Below, in pieces: positions 34,114-46,190 of a stretch of DNA of 64,000 nt. The translations under genes were made by a program, and so were the position numbers. The stretch is taken from the NCBI GenBank assembly GCA_951802425.1, contig OX637795.1, positions 3,452,501-3,516,500 of the forward strand. The letters run 5' to 3'. The notes beneath the pieces are model-generated. The model made no database searches. It was not told the DNA's origin and saw only the letters and a program-made list of their open reading frames with translations. This DNA is from Clavaria fumosa (Eukaryota; Basidiomycota; Agaricomycetes; Agaricales; Clavariaceae). Positions within the stretch are counted from its first letter, which is position 1. Every line of letters begins with the position of its first letter.

Positions 34114-34535
34114 TTCAACGGCGTCGAGTGCGAGTCTTGAGCCATGATTCGTGATATAAGAAAAACGACACAGAGAACTTGGGAGAAATGGGTTCGATGT
34201 TGGAAGACGGACTTACACTCCACATGTCACGTGATAAGGCACCGAGATAGGGGTGCTAATTAAGTTCATCGACGCTCATTACCAGCTGCTATGACACCCA
34301 CAAGTAGAGAGTTTTTTTTTGCTCATTACATTGGAGGGCATAGGCGACCTACAAGCTAAGGCGGCGAAATCGTTTTTTTTTTTCGTATTCAACATTAACA
34401 CCACAAGTCATTCAGCAAAAAAAAAGTCCGACGTCACTCATATGCCGACAAGCATGTCATAAACCGGAACGAACGAAAGAAAAAAGAACAAAAAACACAT
34501 TAAACCAAACCCTTCTCTAGGACAGTGTAGCTTCA
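34114..34535. other. Spacer between FunK1 copy 1 and KCG-1
   Basis: It is repeated at about 37202-37645. It contains T and A runs (34310, 34372, 34419) and must include the FunK1 promoter and the KCG-1 3' end. No gene. Confidence 0.4.
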
Positions 34536-35375
34536 TCAAAACGCCCCGTAGTCCGCGAGGAAGCCGAGGCCGGCGAGGGAGACGGCCAGCAGGAGCAGCG
34601 GCGGAACGTCCCTGGAGGCGCCGCTCGTGGAGTCCGGCGCCGCCGCCGCCGCAGTCGCCGAACCGCTGTCGTCGGTGGACGTGGTCAGCACGCGCACGGG
34701 AGGTGCGGCCGAGGTCGGCGAAGGCACGGGCGGGATCACAGGCGGAGTGGGCGACACGGGTGCCGGTGCAGGTGCGGGCGCGGGCGCAGGTGCAGGTGCG
34801 GGTGCGGGTGCGGGTACGGGTGGAGGTGCGGGTGCGGGTATAGGCGGAGGGTTGCCTAGGGAGAGTCCTGTCAGTGTTTGGCCAGCCGTAGACTAGCAGC
34901 CTTTTAGCTCACCAGTCGAGTGGCATAGATTGTCGTCGCCGCAAATTTCGGTCGAAAAGCAGCAGCCTCGAAACCCTGTCCGGAAGAACAAAGGAAAAAT
35001 ATTTAGTGTGACCTGCGTGAGAACGACAATCTGAGGGGTATGCCCTCACCACATGGGATGTCCGCCTCCGTGCATCGAATATCACATTTATAGTTTGGGA
35101 GACAGGCTTTACCAGTTGGACAGCAGGTCCTGCCGTTTGAACACGGGGAGTATCCAGGACTGTGTGGACGAATATTAACAGAGATGCGTTGATGGAATAT
35201 ATATTAAATTAAGAAAGACGACGCACTCGCAAGCAGAAGTGGTCTGACGCTTGCCGTGGGACAAGAGAGAAAACCGCCCAGCATAATACGGAGTCATAGC
35301 AGTATCGCGTATTCGAGCGTTTAAAAGGGGGGATAAGCCAAGGAGGAAGGCAAAGAAAAAAGCGACTGCAACCAT
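34536..35375 (-). CDS. KCG-1: secreted Kex2-site, Cys-rich, GPI-anchored protein
   Basis: Exons 35375-35227, about 35168-35053, a third near 34983-34920, and 34855-34536. Signal peptide MVAVAFFFAFLLGLSPLLNA, then SHGKRQ (Lys-Arg cleavage site). The 12-Cys module follows: SPCSNGRTCCPTGKACLPNY and RGCCFSTEICGDDNLCHST. A Pro/Ala stalk, about 17 PA/AP pairs, comes next, then a Thr/Ser-rich stretch. The hydrophobic tail DVPPLLLLAVSLAGLGFLAD ends the protein as a GPI signal would. A cell-wall or plasma-membrane surface protein is inferred; no family name is known to me. The CCPxGxxC pattern resembles granulin-like folds, but this is only a resemblance. Confidence 0.8.
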
Positions 35376-35418
35376 CTTGGTGGTGATTGGAGGGTGAGAG
35401 CTACGATGATGGTGAGAA

Positions 35419-37201
35419 GGGTCGGGCCAACCGCTCCTTCAGCAGCATCACATTCCCGACACTGACATCGCGATGCATCCATCCTCGCTCATCGTAGTTC
35501 AGGTAACCTTCGGGAGCACACACATAAGTGATCAGAGCGGAGCGGAGAGCGTCAGGGCATACATAGGCCACAGACCTATTATGCCGTGCAATATGCCCTC
35601 AAGCAGTTCGTGAGGGGACGAAGCGTCAAGAAGATCTCGCCCCTCGGTTCTGAACAAATGGCGAGTCTGAATGCGCTCTTCCGGCTGAACATCCCCCAAG
35701 TCTTCATGACAGAAGAGGTTCCAGGGTTCCGAGTCAGCGGGCATGAAGTTCTTCGTGAGGGGGACTTTCCCATCGGGCCCTCTGACAGTATAGGAGCCAA
35801 GAACCTCCGGGACCCCAAAGAGCCCTTGCGCATCCCGATACATCGCCGCCTCGGTATTCCGGACGAGCAAGGGCCACGAGTCCTTGACGACGAACGACGA
35901 GGGGGACGTCTTCGAGGCGGAGACTGGGGATGTCGTCGTGGCAGGTAAGGATCTGGTTTTCGGGCCGCGGCTCAATTGGTTCTGCGCAGATGACCCTCGT
36001 GCGCATCGACCCCCCCATGGCCGGTTTTGATCCGCTCGACCTCGCTATGTTCGACCCGCTGCTCCTCGTCGGGCCGCTGCTCCCGCTCGCCGGTCTCGGC
36101 ATGCCGTCGCTGCCTAACTGAGAACTACATCCGCAACCCGATGATACCACAGGCGGTTGCCGTGAACGCGTGACGGCCGCGCAAGTGGGGCAGGCTAACC
36201 CCCTCCCTGCGCGGTCATTCCGACGCTCAGGCTCGGGAGGGGATACACCAAGTCCCGACGAAGGCGAAGACAAGCGCGCCGGCGTCTGCGTCGTTCGTAT
36301 CTGCGCCTGCGAGCCGGGCTGGTCTCTCTTTCACGCGAAGGACCTGCGTGGCGCGCCCACGGACACAGACCCCGGCCGAAGATGCGCTCGTCCACGCGGC
36401 GGCAGAGGCAGGCCGACACCGGGCAAGTTAAGGCGAGAGCCGTCGCAAGAGCCGTCGAGCCCGGCTGAGTCCGCGGCTGCTGGGCACGGCGGCGAGGCCG
36501 ACCATCGCGGCGACGATGTGGGTGCGGCTGTCCGGCCGTGTCAGGTCGGCTGGGCTGGGCTGGCGGTCATGCCCCCGCGGTGGAAGAACAGGAAGCGGAC
36601 TTCCTTGGAGGAGTGGCTGAATGCGATGACGGGGACGTATTATCGGCCGGGCAAGGAAGCGAACATGCAGCGGGCGTATGTCCCGGCTTGCAGCACCATG
36701 TCCGGCCAGGTATCGTTGATTTCGACGGGTATGTGGATGTCTCGCCAGGAAACACTGTTGTCGCCAGCAATTTCTTCGTCGCAGCCGACACCATCCGGTG
36801 TGAGTGCACAAGAACCTTCGATGCCGTCTGCCACGGGCCGGCCGTACGTAGAAAAAGCGCAAAGATCCATAGTAGGAGCCCGCATGTGGTGTCAGCCCTT
36901 CTCGCGCGATTGCGAGAGTTAGCGTTGAGTTAGATAAGTAAAAGGGGACCCGTAATAGTGCTTCTCAAGGCTCGGCGTGCTGTTGCTCAAAGTAGTGCGA
37001 ATAGGGGGACGACTCCATTTCCTTTGCGAGCCGTTGCGGACCCGCTCGACGAACCTCGCTATCATGCGGGAGCAAATCGGATACGATATCATGGCTCTGC
37101 CACGTCGCGCAGATGAGCTCCCCCTTCATCGCGTCTTCGAGGTCACCTTGTGTCATAGGCGGCGGCGTGCTGGCACTTCCCGTGTTTGTTAGCTGTTGCA
37201 T
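35419..37201 (-). pseudogene. FunK1-type kinase, copy 2 (C-terminal half missing)
   Basis: It is a near copy of 32340-34113. An ATG at 37201 opens MQQLTNTGSASTPPPMTQGD and the N-terminal reading frame that is broken in copy 1 is intact here. The same exons follow (GDNSVSWRDI, GLFGVPEVLGSYTV), but the sequence ends just after the catalytic-loop exon HRDVSVGNVMLLKERL and switches to KCG-1 promoter DNA. The DFG-like region and C-lobe are absent, so no active kinase can be made. The truncation is the duplication breakpoint itself. Confidence 0.75.
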
Positions 37202-37645
37202 TTCAACGGCGTCGAGTGCGGCTTTTGAGCCATGATTCGTAATATAAGAAAAACGACACAGAGAACTTGGGAGAAATGGGTTCGATGGTTGGAAGACGGA
37301 CTTACACTGTTCAGCTCTCGTTCCACATGTCACGTGATAAGGCACCGAGATAGGGGTGCTAATTAAGTTCACCGACGCTCATTACCAGCTGCTATGACAC
37401 CCACAAGTAGAGAGTTTTTTTTTGGCTCATTACTACATTGGAGGGCATAGGCGACCTACAAGCTAAAGGCGGCGAAATCGTTTTTTTTTTTCGTATTCAA
37501 CATTGACACCACAAGTCATTCAGCAAAAAAAAAAAAAGTCCGACGTCACTCATATGCCGATAAGCATGTCATAAACCGGAACGAACGAAAGAAAAAAACA
37601 AAACACATTAAACCAAACCCTTCTCTTCCAGGACAACGCAGCACA

Positions 37646-38483
37646 TCAAAACGCCCCGTAGTCCGCGAGGAAGCCGAGGCCGGCGAGGGTGACGGCCAGC
37701 AGGAGCAGCGGCGGAACGTCCCTGGAGGCGCCGCTCGTGGAGTCCGGCGCCGCCGCCGCCGCAGTCGCCGAACCGCTGTCGTCGGTGGACGTGGTCAGCA
37801 CGCGCACGGGAGGTGCGGCCGAGGTCGTCGTAAGCACGGGCGGGACCACGGGCGGAGTGGGCGACACGGGTTCCGGTGCCGGTGCCGGTGCGGGCGCGGG
37901 CGCAGGTGCAGGTGCGGGTGCGGGTACGGGTGGAGGTGCGGGTGCGGGTATAGGCGGAGGGTTGCCTAGGGAGAGTCCTGTCAGTATTTGGCCAGCCGTA
38001 GACTAGCAGCCTTTAGCTCACCGGTCGAGTGGCATAGAAGGTCGTTGCCGCAAATTTCGGTCGAAAAGCAGCAGCCTCGAAACCCTGTCCGGAAGAACAA
38101 AGGAAAAATATTTAGTGTGACCTGCATGAGAACGACAATCTGAGGGTATGCCCTCACCACATTTGATGTCCGCGGGCGTGCATTCAATATTACATTTATT
38201 GTTTGCGAGACATTCTGTACCAGTTGGACAGCAGGTCCTGCCGTTTGAACACGGGGAGTATCCAGGACTGTGTGGACGAATATTAACAGAGATGCGTTGA
38301 TGGAATATATATTAAATTAAGAAAGACGACGCACTCGCAAGCAGAAGTGGTCTGACGCTTGCCGTGGGACAAGAGAGAAAACCGCCCAGCATAATACGGA
38401 GTCATAGCAGTATCGCGTATACGGGCGTTTAAAAGGGGGGATAAGCCAAGGAGGAAGGCAAAGAAGAAAGCGACTGCAACCAT
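37646..38483 (-). CDS. KCG-2: secreted Kex2-site, Cys-rich, GPI-anchored protein
   Basis: This is the tandem duplicate of KCG-1 with the same exon layout, signal peptide, SHGKRQ site, Cys module, Pro/Ala stalk and hydrophobic tail. Exon 2 differs: after the shared CCPTG it reads TECLANNKCNIECTPADIKC where KCG-1 has KACLPNYKCDIRCTEADIPC. Eight codons change and none of the differences is silent, while flanking introns are nearly identical. All cysteines are kept. The stalk is slightly shorter. Probably functional. Confidence 0.8.
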
Positions 38484-38523
38484 CTTGGTGTTGATTCGAG
38501 GGTAAGAGCTACGATGATGGTGA

Positions 38524-39934
38524 GAAGGGTGTTAGCCATTGAAGAAGTTGTTTTATTTTATATTGCACACAAGATGGGTGTGTGAAGGTCTAAGGTGACA
38601 CCGAGTACATACAGACACATACAGACTACAGACACATACAGACACGAGCAGTGCAGCACTGCCTTGGCTGACCTTGCCAAGCTATAAAATTACTACTTTT
38701 AGAAATCATCATAAGTTCCTTTTGGCTTGGCATATATAAAGCGTGTAATTCCGTTTGTTTTTTAAATAAGAGGGAGAGAGTCGTGTATGTATTGCTGTGC
38801 ATTGCAAAGGGTGAGCGAAGAGGGGGGGAGGGGAGGGTTCATGATTATGCGGCATTGCAGTGCAGAGTAGTACAAAGTTTTTTTTTGGTTTTTAATCGCA
38901 CGGTTCCGATATCGAGTTTACTCGAACGAATATTACCGTGTCTCTGTGTGGAAAGACTCGTAGCAAGTAACAACGTAGTAGACTATGTACATACATCATC
39001 TTCCTGCTCGGGGCTCATCAAGTGCTACTCTGTTCGCAAGCACTTGAATAAACGACCAACCCTCTGCCCCCACGTGTGAAAACATGAGCATGCTAAGCCA
39101 ACTTCGCACATAGCGGCAGTTGCACAGCATGAACGTTGAACGTTGAACGTCTGCGTAAGGACAGGAAGAACAGCATTTACAGTCTGAAAAGGATTTTCCG
39201 GGGGGAAGGTGTGTGCACAGCATTGAGCGTGGTCTCTCCCTGAATCTAGATCTCGGATAAAATAGACTAAGCCCTATCGAGAGGTCGACCTCAGCACCCC
39301 TTTATAAAGGTGAGGGCTCGGTGAACAAAACCATGCATGTACCGCTCGAGTACCCGTGCGGACGAAGCCAAAGTGCCATTTCAATAAGAAAAAATCTCCT
39401 TGTACTACATTCCATCACGCCATAAAACGTAGATCGGTAGCCGTCGAGTTAGCTCTCAATAACGCAAAAATTTAAGCAGCCCTGAGTCGCTGACAGTGAC
39501 AGCAATGACAATAAGCCGGTGCCGGCCCCTATTGCTAATAGAAATGCCAAAAAGGTACAGATGTGGTCCCAGGAACATACAGTAGAGCGGCCAGGGCCAG
39601 TGTGGAAAATAGGGGAACCCCACCTTCGTCAAGTTCTGTGAACCTCAAATTATGGCGCGCTGCAAGGGATGAATTCTGTGCTAATAATTACTTTGAGGAA
39701 ACGATGACATGCATGCATGAATTTTTCGATTAGTGGTGGTGGTGGCAAATGTACGAGCATTGGGGAAAAACACCGCGGGTATCATGGACAAACAAAAGAG
39801 AGAAAAAAGTCTTCCTCCGATATTTCAAAGGCGTCGTTCACGTACCAATCAAACAGCATTGTCATAAACAGGGGGTCGCCAACCCCGCTCTCGCGAACTC
39901 ATTGCGTAAGTCAAAAAAAAAAAAACACACCCCG
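38524..39934. other. Gap between KCG-2 and KCG-3
   Basis: Contains short ACATACAGAC repeats (38606-38645) and a T-run at 38878. No open frame with coding character. It may include the KCG-2 promoter near its left edge. Confidence 0.4.
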
Positions 39935-40833
39935 CTAGCCCGCGAAGACGCCGAGGTGAGCGACGACAACGGCGAGCAGTACCAGCGACGGCACGCGCGC
40001 ACAGCCCATCGGGGCGCCGCTCGCGGGCGAGGAGGTGCCGCTCGCCGACGAGGCGGGAGTCGCCGATGCGGTGGCCCCAGGGGTCGTCACGAACGCGGTG
40101 CCCAGGGACGGGATGGCGGGAATGGGTGTGAAGGAGGGGAACGGGGGTGTCACCGCAGGCGCTGTGGGTGCGGGCGGTGCGGGCGCGGGCGCGGGTGGGG
40201 GTGCGGGCGGTGCGGGCGGTGCGGGCGCGGGTACGGGTGCGGGTACGGGTGCAGGCGGGGGTGCAGGCGCAGGTGCGGGCTGAGGAGCAGCGCCTGGGGA
40301 GAAGCGCCTGTCAGCGAGAGAGACGTGCAGGACCGACAGCCCCTTCACGTATTACCTGGGTGGCACAGGCCGTCAGCGCCGCAATTCTCGGTTGCATAGC
40401 AGCAGCCCCTTCCTGGGTTAGGAAAAGAAACAAGGAAAGGGGGGGGGGGGGATGATGATTGCTTTTTAGCGTGACCCCTGCATGAGAAACGACAGTTCTG
40501 GCCCCTCACCACATGGGATGTCTGTGGATGTGCATGGGATGTCGCATTGTTGACGTGGGAGACAGGTTGAGCCGGTTGGACAGCAGGATATGCCGTCTGA
40601 GCAGGGAGAGTACGTGGGGCTGCGAGGGAGCCCAACATCAACAGAGGTGCAAAGGATGTAAGGAAAATGTGAAGAACGACGCACTCTTCACAAACGGCGG
40701 CCTGACGCTTGTAGAGGGACAAGCCGAGGAGCGAGCCCTGCCCCAGATGGAGCGAGGAGAAGCCACCGGCTGCGCACACGCCCAAAATGGGCGACGCGAG
40801 GAGGACGGCCAGGAGCGGGGCGGCGGCAACCAT
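39935..40833 (-). CDS. KCG-3: secreted Kex2-site, Cys-rich, GPI-anchored protein
   Basis: ATG at 40833. Signal peptide MVAAAPLLAVLLASPILG is followed by GGFSSLHLGQGSL and SLYKRQ. The Cys module reads SPCSDGISCCPTGSTCL ... CDIPCTSTDIPC, then GCCYATENCGADGLCHPG. The stalk is PAPAPAPPPAPVPAPVPAP-like, followed by a Thr/Ser region and the tail GCARVPSLVLLAVVVAHLGV. The last splice donor is GTAATA after CCAG, different from the GTAAGT of most members but in frame. The peptide before KRQ resembles the repeated unit of KCG-9. The stop at 39935 falls a few residues earlier than in the other members. Confidence 0.78.
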
Positions 40834-42089
40834 CCTTTGCTCAGATATTCGAAAAGATGAGGAGGAGGAGGGGGTGAATGTTGTGTGTACGGGCCCCTTG
40901 CACTTATAGTTGGGTGGCCCATGTCTCGGGGGGCTATTCAGGGCTGCATTCTGCGGAACGCGCCGGTACCACGCGTTGCTAGGGAGTTGCTAATACTATT
41001 CTGGATGACCACATCCTAGGATACGCGCACACGGGGTCGTCCGTTTCTCAGGGCTCGGGCGCTCATCAATGATCATATGCACGAGGAATTGACTACAAAG
41101 GCGATAGGTTGAGTTGTATTTTCACAGGTGTCAATACAAACTTTCCACTTTGATGGAGCGAACACGGTTGTTACTATGACCCAGGAAGTGTACGAGACCT
41201 TGAACAACGGTGTGTATGCATGGAATATCACAATGCATGCCAGACAACGAGATCAGAGCATGGAAAATAGCCGCTGTGGGGATTACCCGGGTCTGGCGCT
41301 TCCCCAAGAAAAGCAGCGTCATAAAAAGAAGAGAAAAGACAAGGCGGTTGCGTCGCTGTTTACAGTAACTCGTCCCCCAACTTGGGCGGTGATTTCCAGG
41401 AGGGGGGCGCCAGTGAAGGTGACTCTTTGTCCAGTACGGTCCTTCACGGCCGTACGTTGCAGGATGTGTTCCCCGTGTTGCCCGTGTTACGGAATTACGT
41501 TAAGTCGTGGGAACACACGCACTCACGGTTCTGCTCGGAGGAAAAGAGTCCGATCCGACAAACTGTAAAGACGGCTGACTAATAACTCGCAATGGTGACG
41601 ACTAGCAAGGGAGAGGAAGAGGAACGACCGGCCTTTAGACGTGCTTGGTGTCGTGACGCTTAGCTGTAGCGGAGACTCCACCACACATGAACACAGGGGT
41701 GTATTTGCCCGACCTTGCGCGCGGTAGGCTTTAGAAATTTGAAGACAATTAAGTGACTGGAGGACAATCAAGTGGTGACCCCGTCCAATGCAGAACCTTT
41801 GCCCAGTGCTGACTTCTAACCAAACTAGGAAATGGGCGCGTTGTCATCATACCATACCAGACGTAGGAAAATCTTCTTTGTAAATCAGCTTTCGAGACGA
41901 GGCAGCACAGCTCAGTATCCAACATTATTGCTACAACAAACGGAACAGAAATCTCTTCATTGATAAAACCAAATCAACAGCCAGCCATACACCGAGACTC
42001 ATACAGAATCTTTCATCATCACATCTCAACTAGTTCGGCAAACCCCCCTTCGACAACGCAAAAAATTCAGAATGGCGCGTAATCTGTGG
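40834..42089. other. Gap with a probable decayed KCG remnant
   Basis: The promoter-like GGTACCACGCGTTGC block lies at 40971-40985. At 41130-41330 (minus) the frame LLFLGKRQ and a nearby stretch resembling TGCAACATTCCATGCA suggest a ruined KCG copy with deletions. No intact gene. Confidence 0.35.
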
Positions 42090-42960
42090 AGAAGCTGACG
42101 CTGACGACGTTAACGGCGAGCAGCCAGCCCCGGTGGCAGCCGGACCCAGCGAGGGAGCGGTAAAGTGAAGCCCGCGCCGCTTGCAGAGACGCCCAAAGGT
42201 GTGGATGTGGCTGTAGGTCCCAGAAACACGGTTGCCACAGAATTTATCGTTGTCTGCGGAGTAGCCGGTGGGACGGTGGGAGACTCGGGTGTAGGTGCAG
42301 GGGGAAGTTCAGGGGTGGGGGCTCGGGTGTGGGGGCCGGGGGAGGGTTATGCGGAGACGCAGGTTGAGGGAGAGGGTTATGCGGAGACATTGGCTGAGGG
42401 AGAGGGTTATGCGGAGACATTGGCTGAGGACGAGGGGTATATGGGGACGAGGGTTATATGGAGACGCAGGTGGAATGGGGCTGGGGATATGTATATCAGC
42501 GTTTCTCGAGTGACTTGTAACATGGAAAAAGGAGTCTCTGCCGCAGGCGGTATTCCCACCACGGCAACCATTGACTCCCCGTAAGGGAGAGTAAATGCAT
42601 GGACGTATCACCAGCATGGGGGCGGGACCATGGGAGTACACAAACGTATGGCATCTCAACGGGCGCACATGGGACATCGCATTTGCGAGGCATCGTACGC
42701 CGGTTGGACAGCAGAGGGATCTGGGGTGATCCGGACCATAGAGAAAAGCCGCTATGAGGATGGGAATGCATTCATGGAAGCGTCAGGAATACATGGATTG
42801 GGAAAAGTGAAACAAAAGAAAAAAAGTATGAAGTGGGGACATGCGTTGACGACGACCTGGCGCTTGACAAGAAGGAGAGAGTCGTAGGAGTAGAGCCCCA
42901 GAAGATGGGGCCGGGGGTCCGAGAAGGCAACGGTTGCCTAACATAGAAGCGATGTCGCGC
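42090..42960 (-). pseudogene. KCG-4: decayed family member
   Basis: The pieces are recognisable in order: LLLVKRQVVVNAC near 42870-42835, SLCCPTGVRCLANA near 42720-42670, and a Pro-rich stalk made of a 30-base repeat (PHNPLPQPMS, three copies, 42347-42436). They sit in different frames, and the signal peptide and the second Cys pair are not found. Frameshifts and deletions make a functional product unlikely. The stalk repeat is unlike that of any other member. Confidence 0.6.
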
Positions 42961-43788
42961 CTTGTGCGGGATCTTCAGGGGATCCTATAGGCGTAGCGCT
43001 AGTACCGCGTGCGATGGCGAGCATCTGCTACTCCAGCTGGTGCAAGCGTCTGAGATGGCGGGTTAACGAACTTGGATGATCAGTTCTCCACGTTGTCGGT
43101 GAGCTAGGGAGGGGAGGGGCCTTGCCGTTTCGTCCTGGTGACGCGCTGCTCTTGGCCCCTCTCGCTCATTGCAAGTGATCGGACGCGGCGGTGCCATTGC
43201 GACGTGATTTCTTAATAAAATGTCGACGTTGTCGCTGGCCGCAAGGTGCTCGTGCAGACGGAGATGTTCGGTCAGAAGAGATGGGGCGATGGTATGAGAT
43301 CTGTCGGCGGGAGCGTCGTTGGCGTTAATAATAACCCACGGGTGAACGCAGGAAGGGATGGGACGTACGCCACGCTCAAAGATCTGCGTCGCCGCCGCCT
43401 CCCAGCTTGCTGGGATTCCCAAAAAGGGAACAGCTCCCGGGAACCTTGCGAATTCTCGTCCGCGGTACGGGTAATTGCAATCTAGACGAGCAGAGTCAAA
43501 AGTGGCCCTCGAAGCGTAGCGGGCCTTGCACAGAGACAGAGACTTTAGATCGGGCCGTTGATCGAGCGCTACAGCGGAGAGGGTTGTAAAACATGTTGGC
43601 CTAGGGGAATAATGGAATACATGAATGAACTCGCAAAGTACAAACATAGAGAATTTGAAAGACAGAGCGACATTGACATCATGACAAACAAGGAAAAGTC
43701 TCCTACATTTCAAGACGTCGTACACATGCCAATCCATAAACCGGAGCAGCAGTTTTCGCCAACCCTGCCCTCGCGGCAAAATATTAAA
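42961..43788. other. Gap between KCG-4 and KCG-5
   Basis: Short frames on both strands; the minus-strand one at 43063-43779 (238 codons) has no signal of a protein family and overlaps conserved spacer sequence. I see no gene. Confidence 0.35.
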
Positions 43789-44765
43789 TCAAAACACACC
43801 ATAATCCGCGAAAAAGCCGAGGTGAGCGATGACAACGGCGAGTAGTAGTAGTGACGGGACGCGCATGCAGCCCATCGGGGCGCCGCTCGAGGAGGCTGCA
43901 GTGGCCCCAGGGGTGGTATTCAGGGCATTTGTTGTCGTCGATGATGAGGACGAAGACGTGAACACGGACGTGAACAGAGTCGGAACGGTAGTGATGGAAG
44001 GACGTGGGGGCACATTTGGGGGCGGGGTTATGGACGCAGGCGGAAGAAAGGGAAGAGACGAAGGAAGAGGAGGAGAGGATAGAGGAGGGAGAGGATGAGG
44101 ACGAGGAATAGGAGGCTCAGGAAGAGGAGGAGGAGGCTCAGGAAGAGGAGGAAGAGGCTCAGGAAGAGGAGGAAGAGGCTCAGGAAGAGGAGGAAGAAGC
44201 TCAGGAAGAGGAGGAGGCAGAGGAGGAGGTTGAGGAGAACGGGGTAGTAGTGGTGGTGGGCCTGGGAGAAGCACCTGTCAGCGAAGCGTGCAGACAGACA
44301 GCCCTTCACTTACTGCCCGGATGGCATAGGGTGTCGCTGCCACAAAATTGGCTTGCCATGCAGCAGCCCGGTCCTGGTGGGAAGAACGAAGAATATTTAG
44401 CGTAATCTGCATAAAAAAGACAGTCTGGAAATTTGTCCTCACCACACAGGATGTTCGTGGTGCATAGAGCATCACATAGTCTATTTGGGAGACAGGCAAA
44501 ACCGGTTGGACAGCAAGTTATGTCATTCGGGCACGGAGAGTATCTGGGGCTGCGAAGCACGAATATTAACAGAGGTGCAAAGAATAAATGGAATGTGAAA
44601 GACGATGTACTCTTCACAAACGATGGTCTGACGCTTGTCGAGGGAAGAGTCGTGGAGAGAGAGCTGTCTAAGATAAAGCATGGAGAAGCCACTGGCTGCG
44701 TATGCGTTCGCGTTTAAAATAGGTGATGCGAAGAGAATGGCAAAGAACATAGAGGCGGCGACCAT
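43789..44765 (-). CDS. KCG-5: secreted Kex2-site, Cys-rich, GPI-anchored protein
   Basis: ATG at 44765; last exon 44261-43789. Signal peptide MVAASMFFAILFASPILNAN, then SLDKRQTIVCEE and the Cys module SPCPNDITCCPTGFACLPNR plus GCCMASQFCGSDTLCHPG. The stalk is a tandem PLPEPLP repeat (18-base DNA unit, about 44120-44210), then Ser/Thr residues and the tail GCMRVPSLLLLAVVIAHLGF. Signal-peptide, stalk and tail frames all join through exon boundaries that match KCG-6. Likely functional. Confidence 0.82.
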
Positions 44766-46190
44766 CTTGCTTAGGATTCGAAGTGAGGGCTGTGATGGTG
44801 AAGGCTGCGTGAACAGGCCCTGTGGGCCATCTCGGGCGTGTCCCGTACCTTGAAGGTGGCTTTCAGGGCCATATTTTGCGGTACCACGCGTTGCAGGGAT
44901 TACTGTTTTGGGTGCCACGGTGCTCATCAGGTGATCATCTGCACGAGGGAGGATCATATCTCGACCACAAAGATAACAGGTTGCTGTGAAGAGCGGGAAA
45001 TATGACCCATTGACACGGCCCAGACTGGAGATTTTCACTGGCCGAATGAAAACCTTCCGACTAGATGGAACGACCCCTAAGCCTGACCAACTAGATTGAG
45101 TAGTCTCATGACATTTGCAAGGCTTTAAGACTTAGTCATACCAGAACTCAAATGGGTGGGGGCATTTTCCTTCTAGCGAGGGAAACCTGTGAAAGTGACA
45201 AACATTGAACATTTAAGAGGTACATTTGGACGCCATCCACATACCTGTGACATGCCACACGCCTAGACTCGTAAAGCGCTGCTTAACAAGGACGGCGCAG
45301 TGATATTGCTCGCAGAAATGCCTAAAGGTGTGCCAGGACCACGATTTAGCACGGAGTAGCTTGCGGCGGGAAAGTGGAAGAGGTCGACACCCACGGCACG
45401 TCTGGAATCTTTGATGTAGGCTTAGATGCACGTGAAGGAGGTTCGGGTTCACGTACAAGGGGACGCTTAGGTGAGAACGTTGTTAGCGTTAACAATAAAC
45501 CTATGGTGAACGCAAGGAAAAATGAGGGGAACGGCGTGTACGCCAGGTGCAATAAGCTCGCCACAGGCACGCGAGCGCCGCGAGATCGGTGAACTTTGCT
45601 CTTGGCACAGCCGCGGGTTCTCGTCCACGGCACAGTTAATCGCGATCTGGGCGGAGCCAAAGTGGCCCGCTCGAGGCATGATGCATGATGGGGCAGAGCA
45701 ATGTCTTGTACTGTACAGAGACTGATGTGCTAGAGGCCATGGTTAATCGCGATCTAGATGAGCAGAGTCAAAGTGGGCCGCAAAGCATGTGCAGTCTTAT
45801 GCAGAGATCGATACGCTAGAGGCTGGCTAATCACGATCTAATGAGCAGAGCCAAAGTGCCCACGGACTGATACTGAGTTCGCGTAGAGGGTTGTATGCCG
45901 AAGAAATGGTTTACTGGGAAAGAGTGAATAAGATGATGGTGGAAGGAAGGTCGCATGATTTTTACTGAATGTGAACTGCACACCGCAAGGGATGAATTCT
46001 GTGCTGACTACAATGGAATACATGAATGAACTCGCAACGTACAAACTTGGAAGACATAGCGACATGGATATCATGACAAACAAGAGGGGGTCTCCTACAT
46101 TTCAAGACGTCGTACAAATGCCAATCAAAAGCATATCATAAACTGGGAGCGGCAGAAATATATGTTTTGCTCTCGTGACAACATGCGAAA
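44766..46190. other. KCG spacer with promoter and gene-fragment repeats
   Basis: Upstream of KCG-5 lies the conserved block GGATTACTGTTTTGGGTG-like sequence (about 44896-44914), found before several members. The stretch 45110-45460 is repeated at about 50455, 53765 and 58315. A few short frames exist, none convincing. Confidence 0.5.

Larger units (their letters stand above)
32340..35418. repeat. 3.1-kb tandem duplication, unit 1
   Basis: It is repeated directly at about 35419-38523 and carries the 5' half of FunK1 and the KCG-1 gene. The junction motif GAGAAGG(G)TCGGGCC occurs at 32330 and 35413, and GATGGTGAGAAGGG at 35409 and 38516, which places the breakpoints. Confidence 0.85.
35419..38523. 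repeat. 3.1-kb tandem duplication, unit 2
   Basis: This is the direct partner of 32340-35418, with scattered substitutions and small indels in homopolymers. Intron and spacer sequences match almost base for base; the strongest divergence is a 63-base block inside KCG-2 exon 2. Confidence 0.85.

Noticed and set aside
43063..43779. 238-codon minus-strand frame
   Set aside because: No motif or compositional signal, and it overlaps spacer-like sequence.
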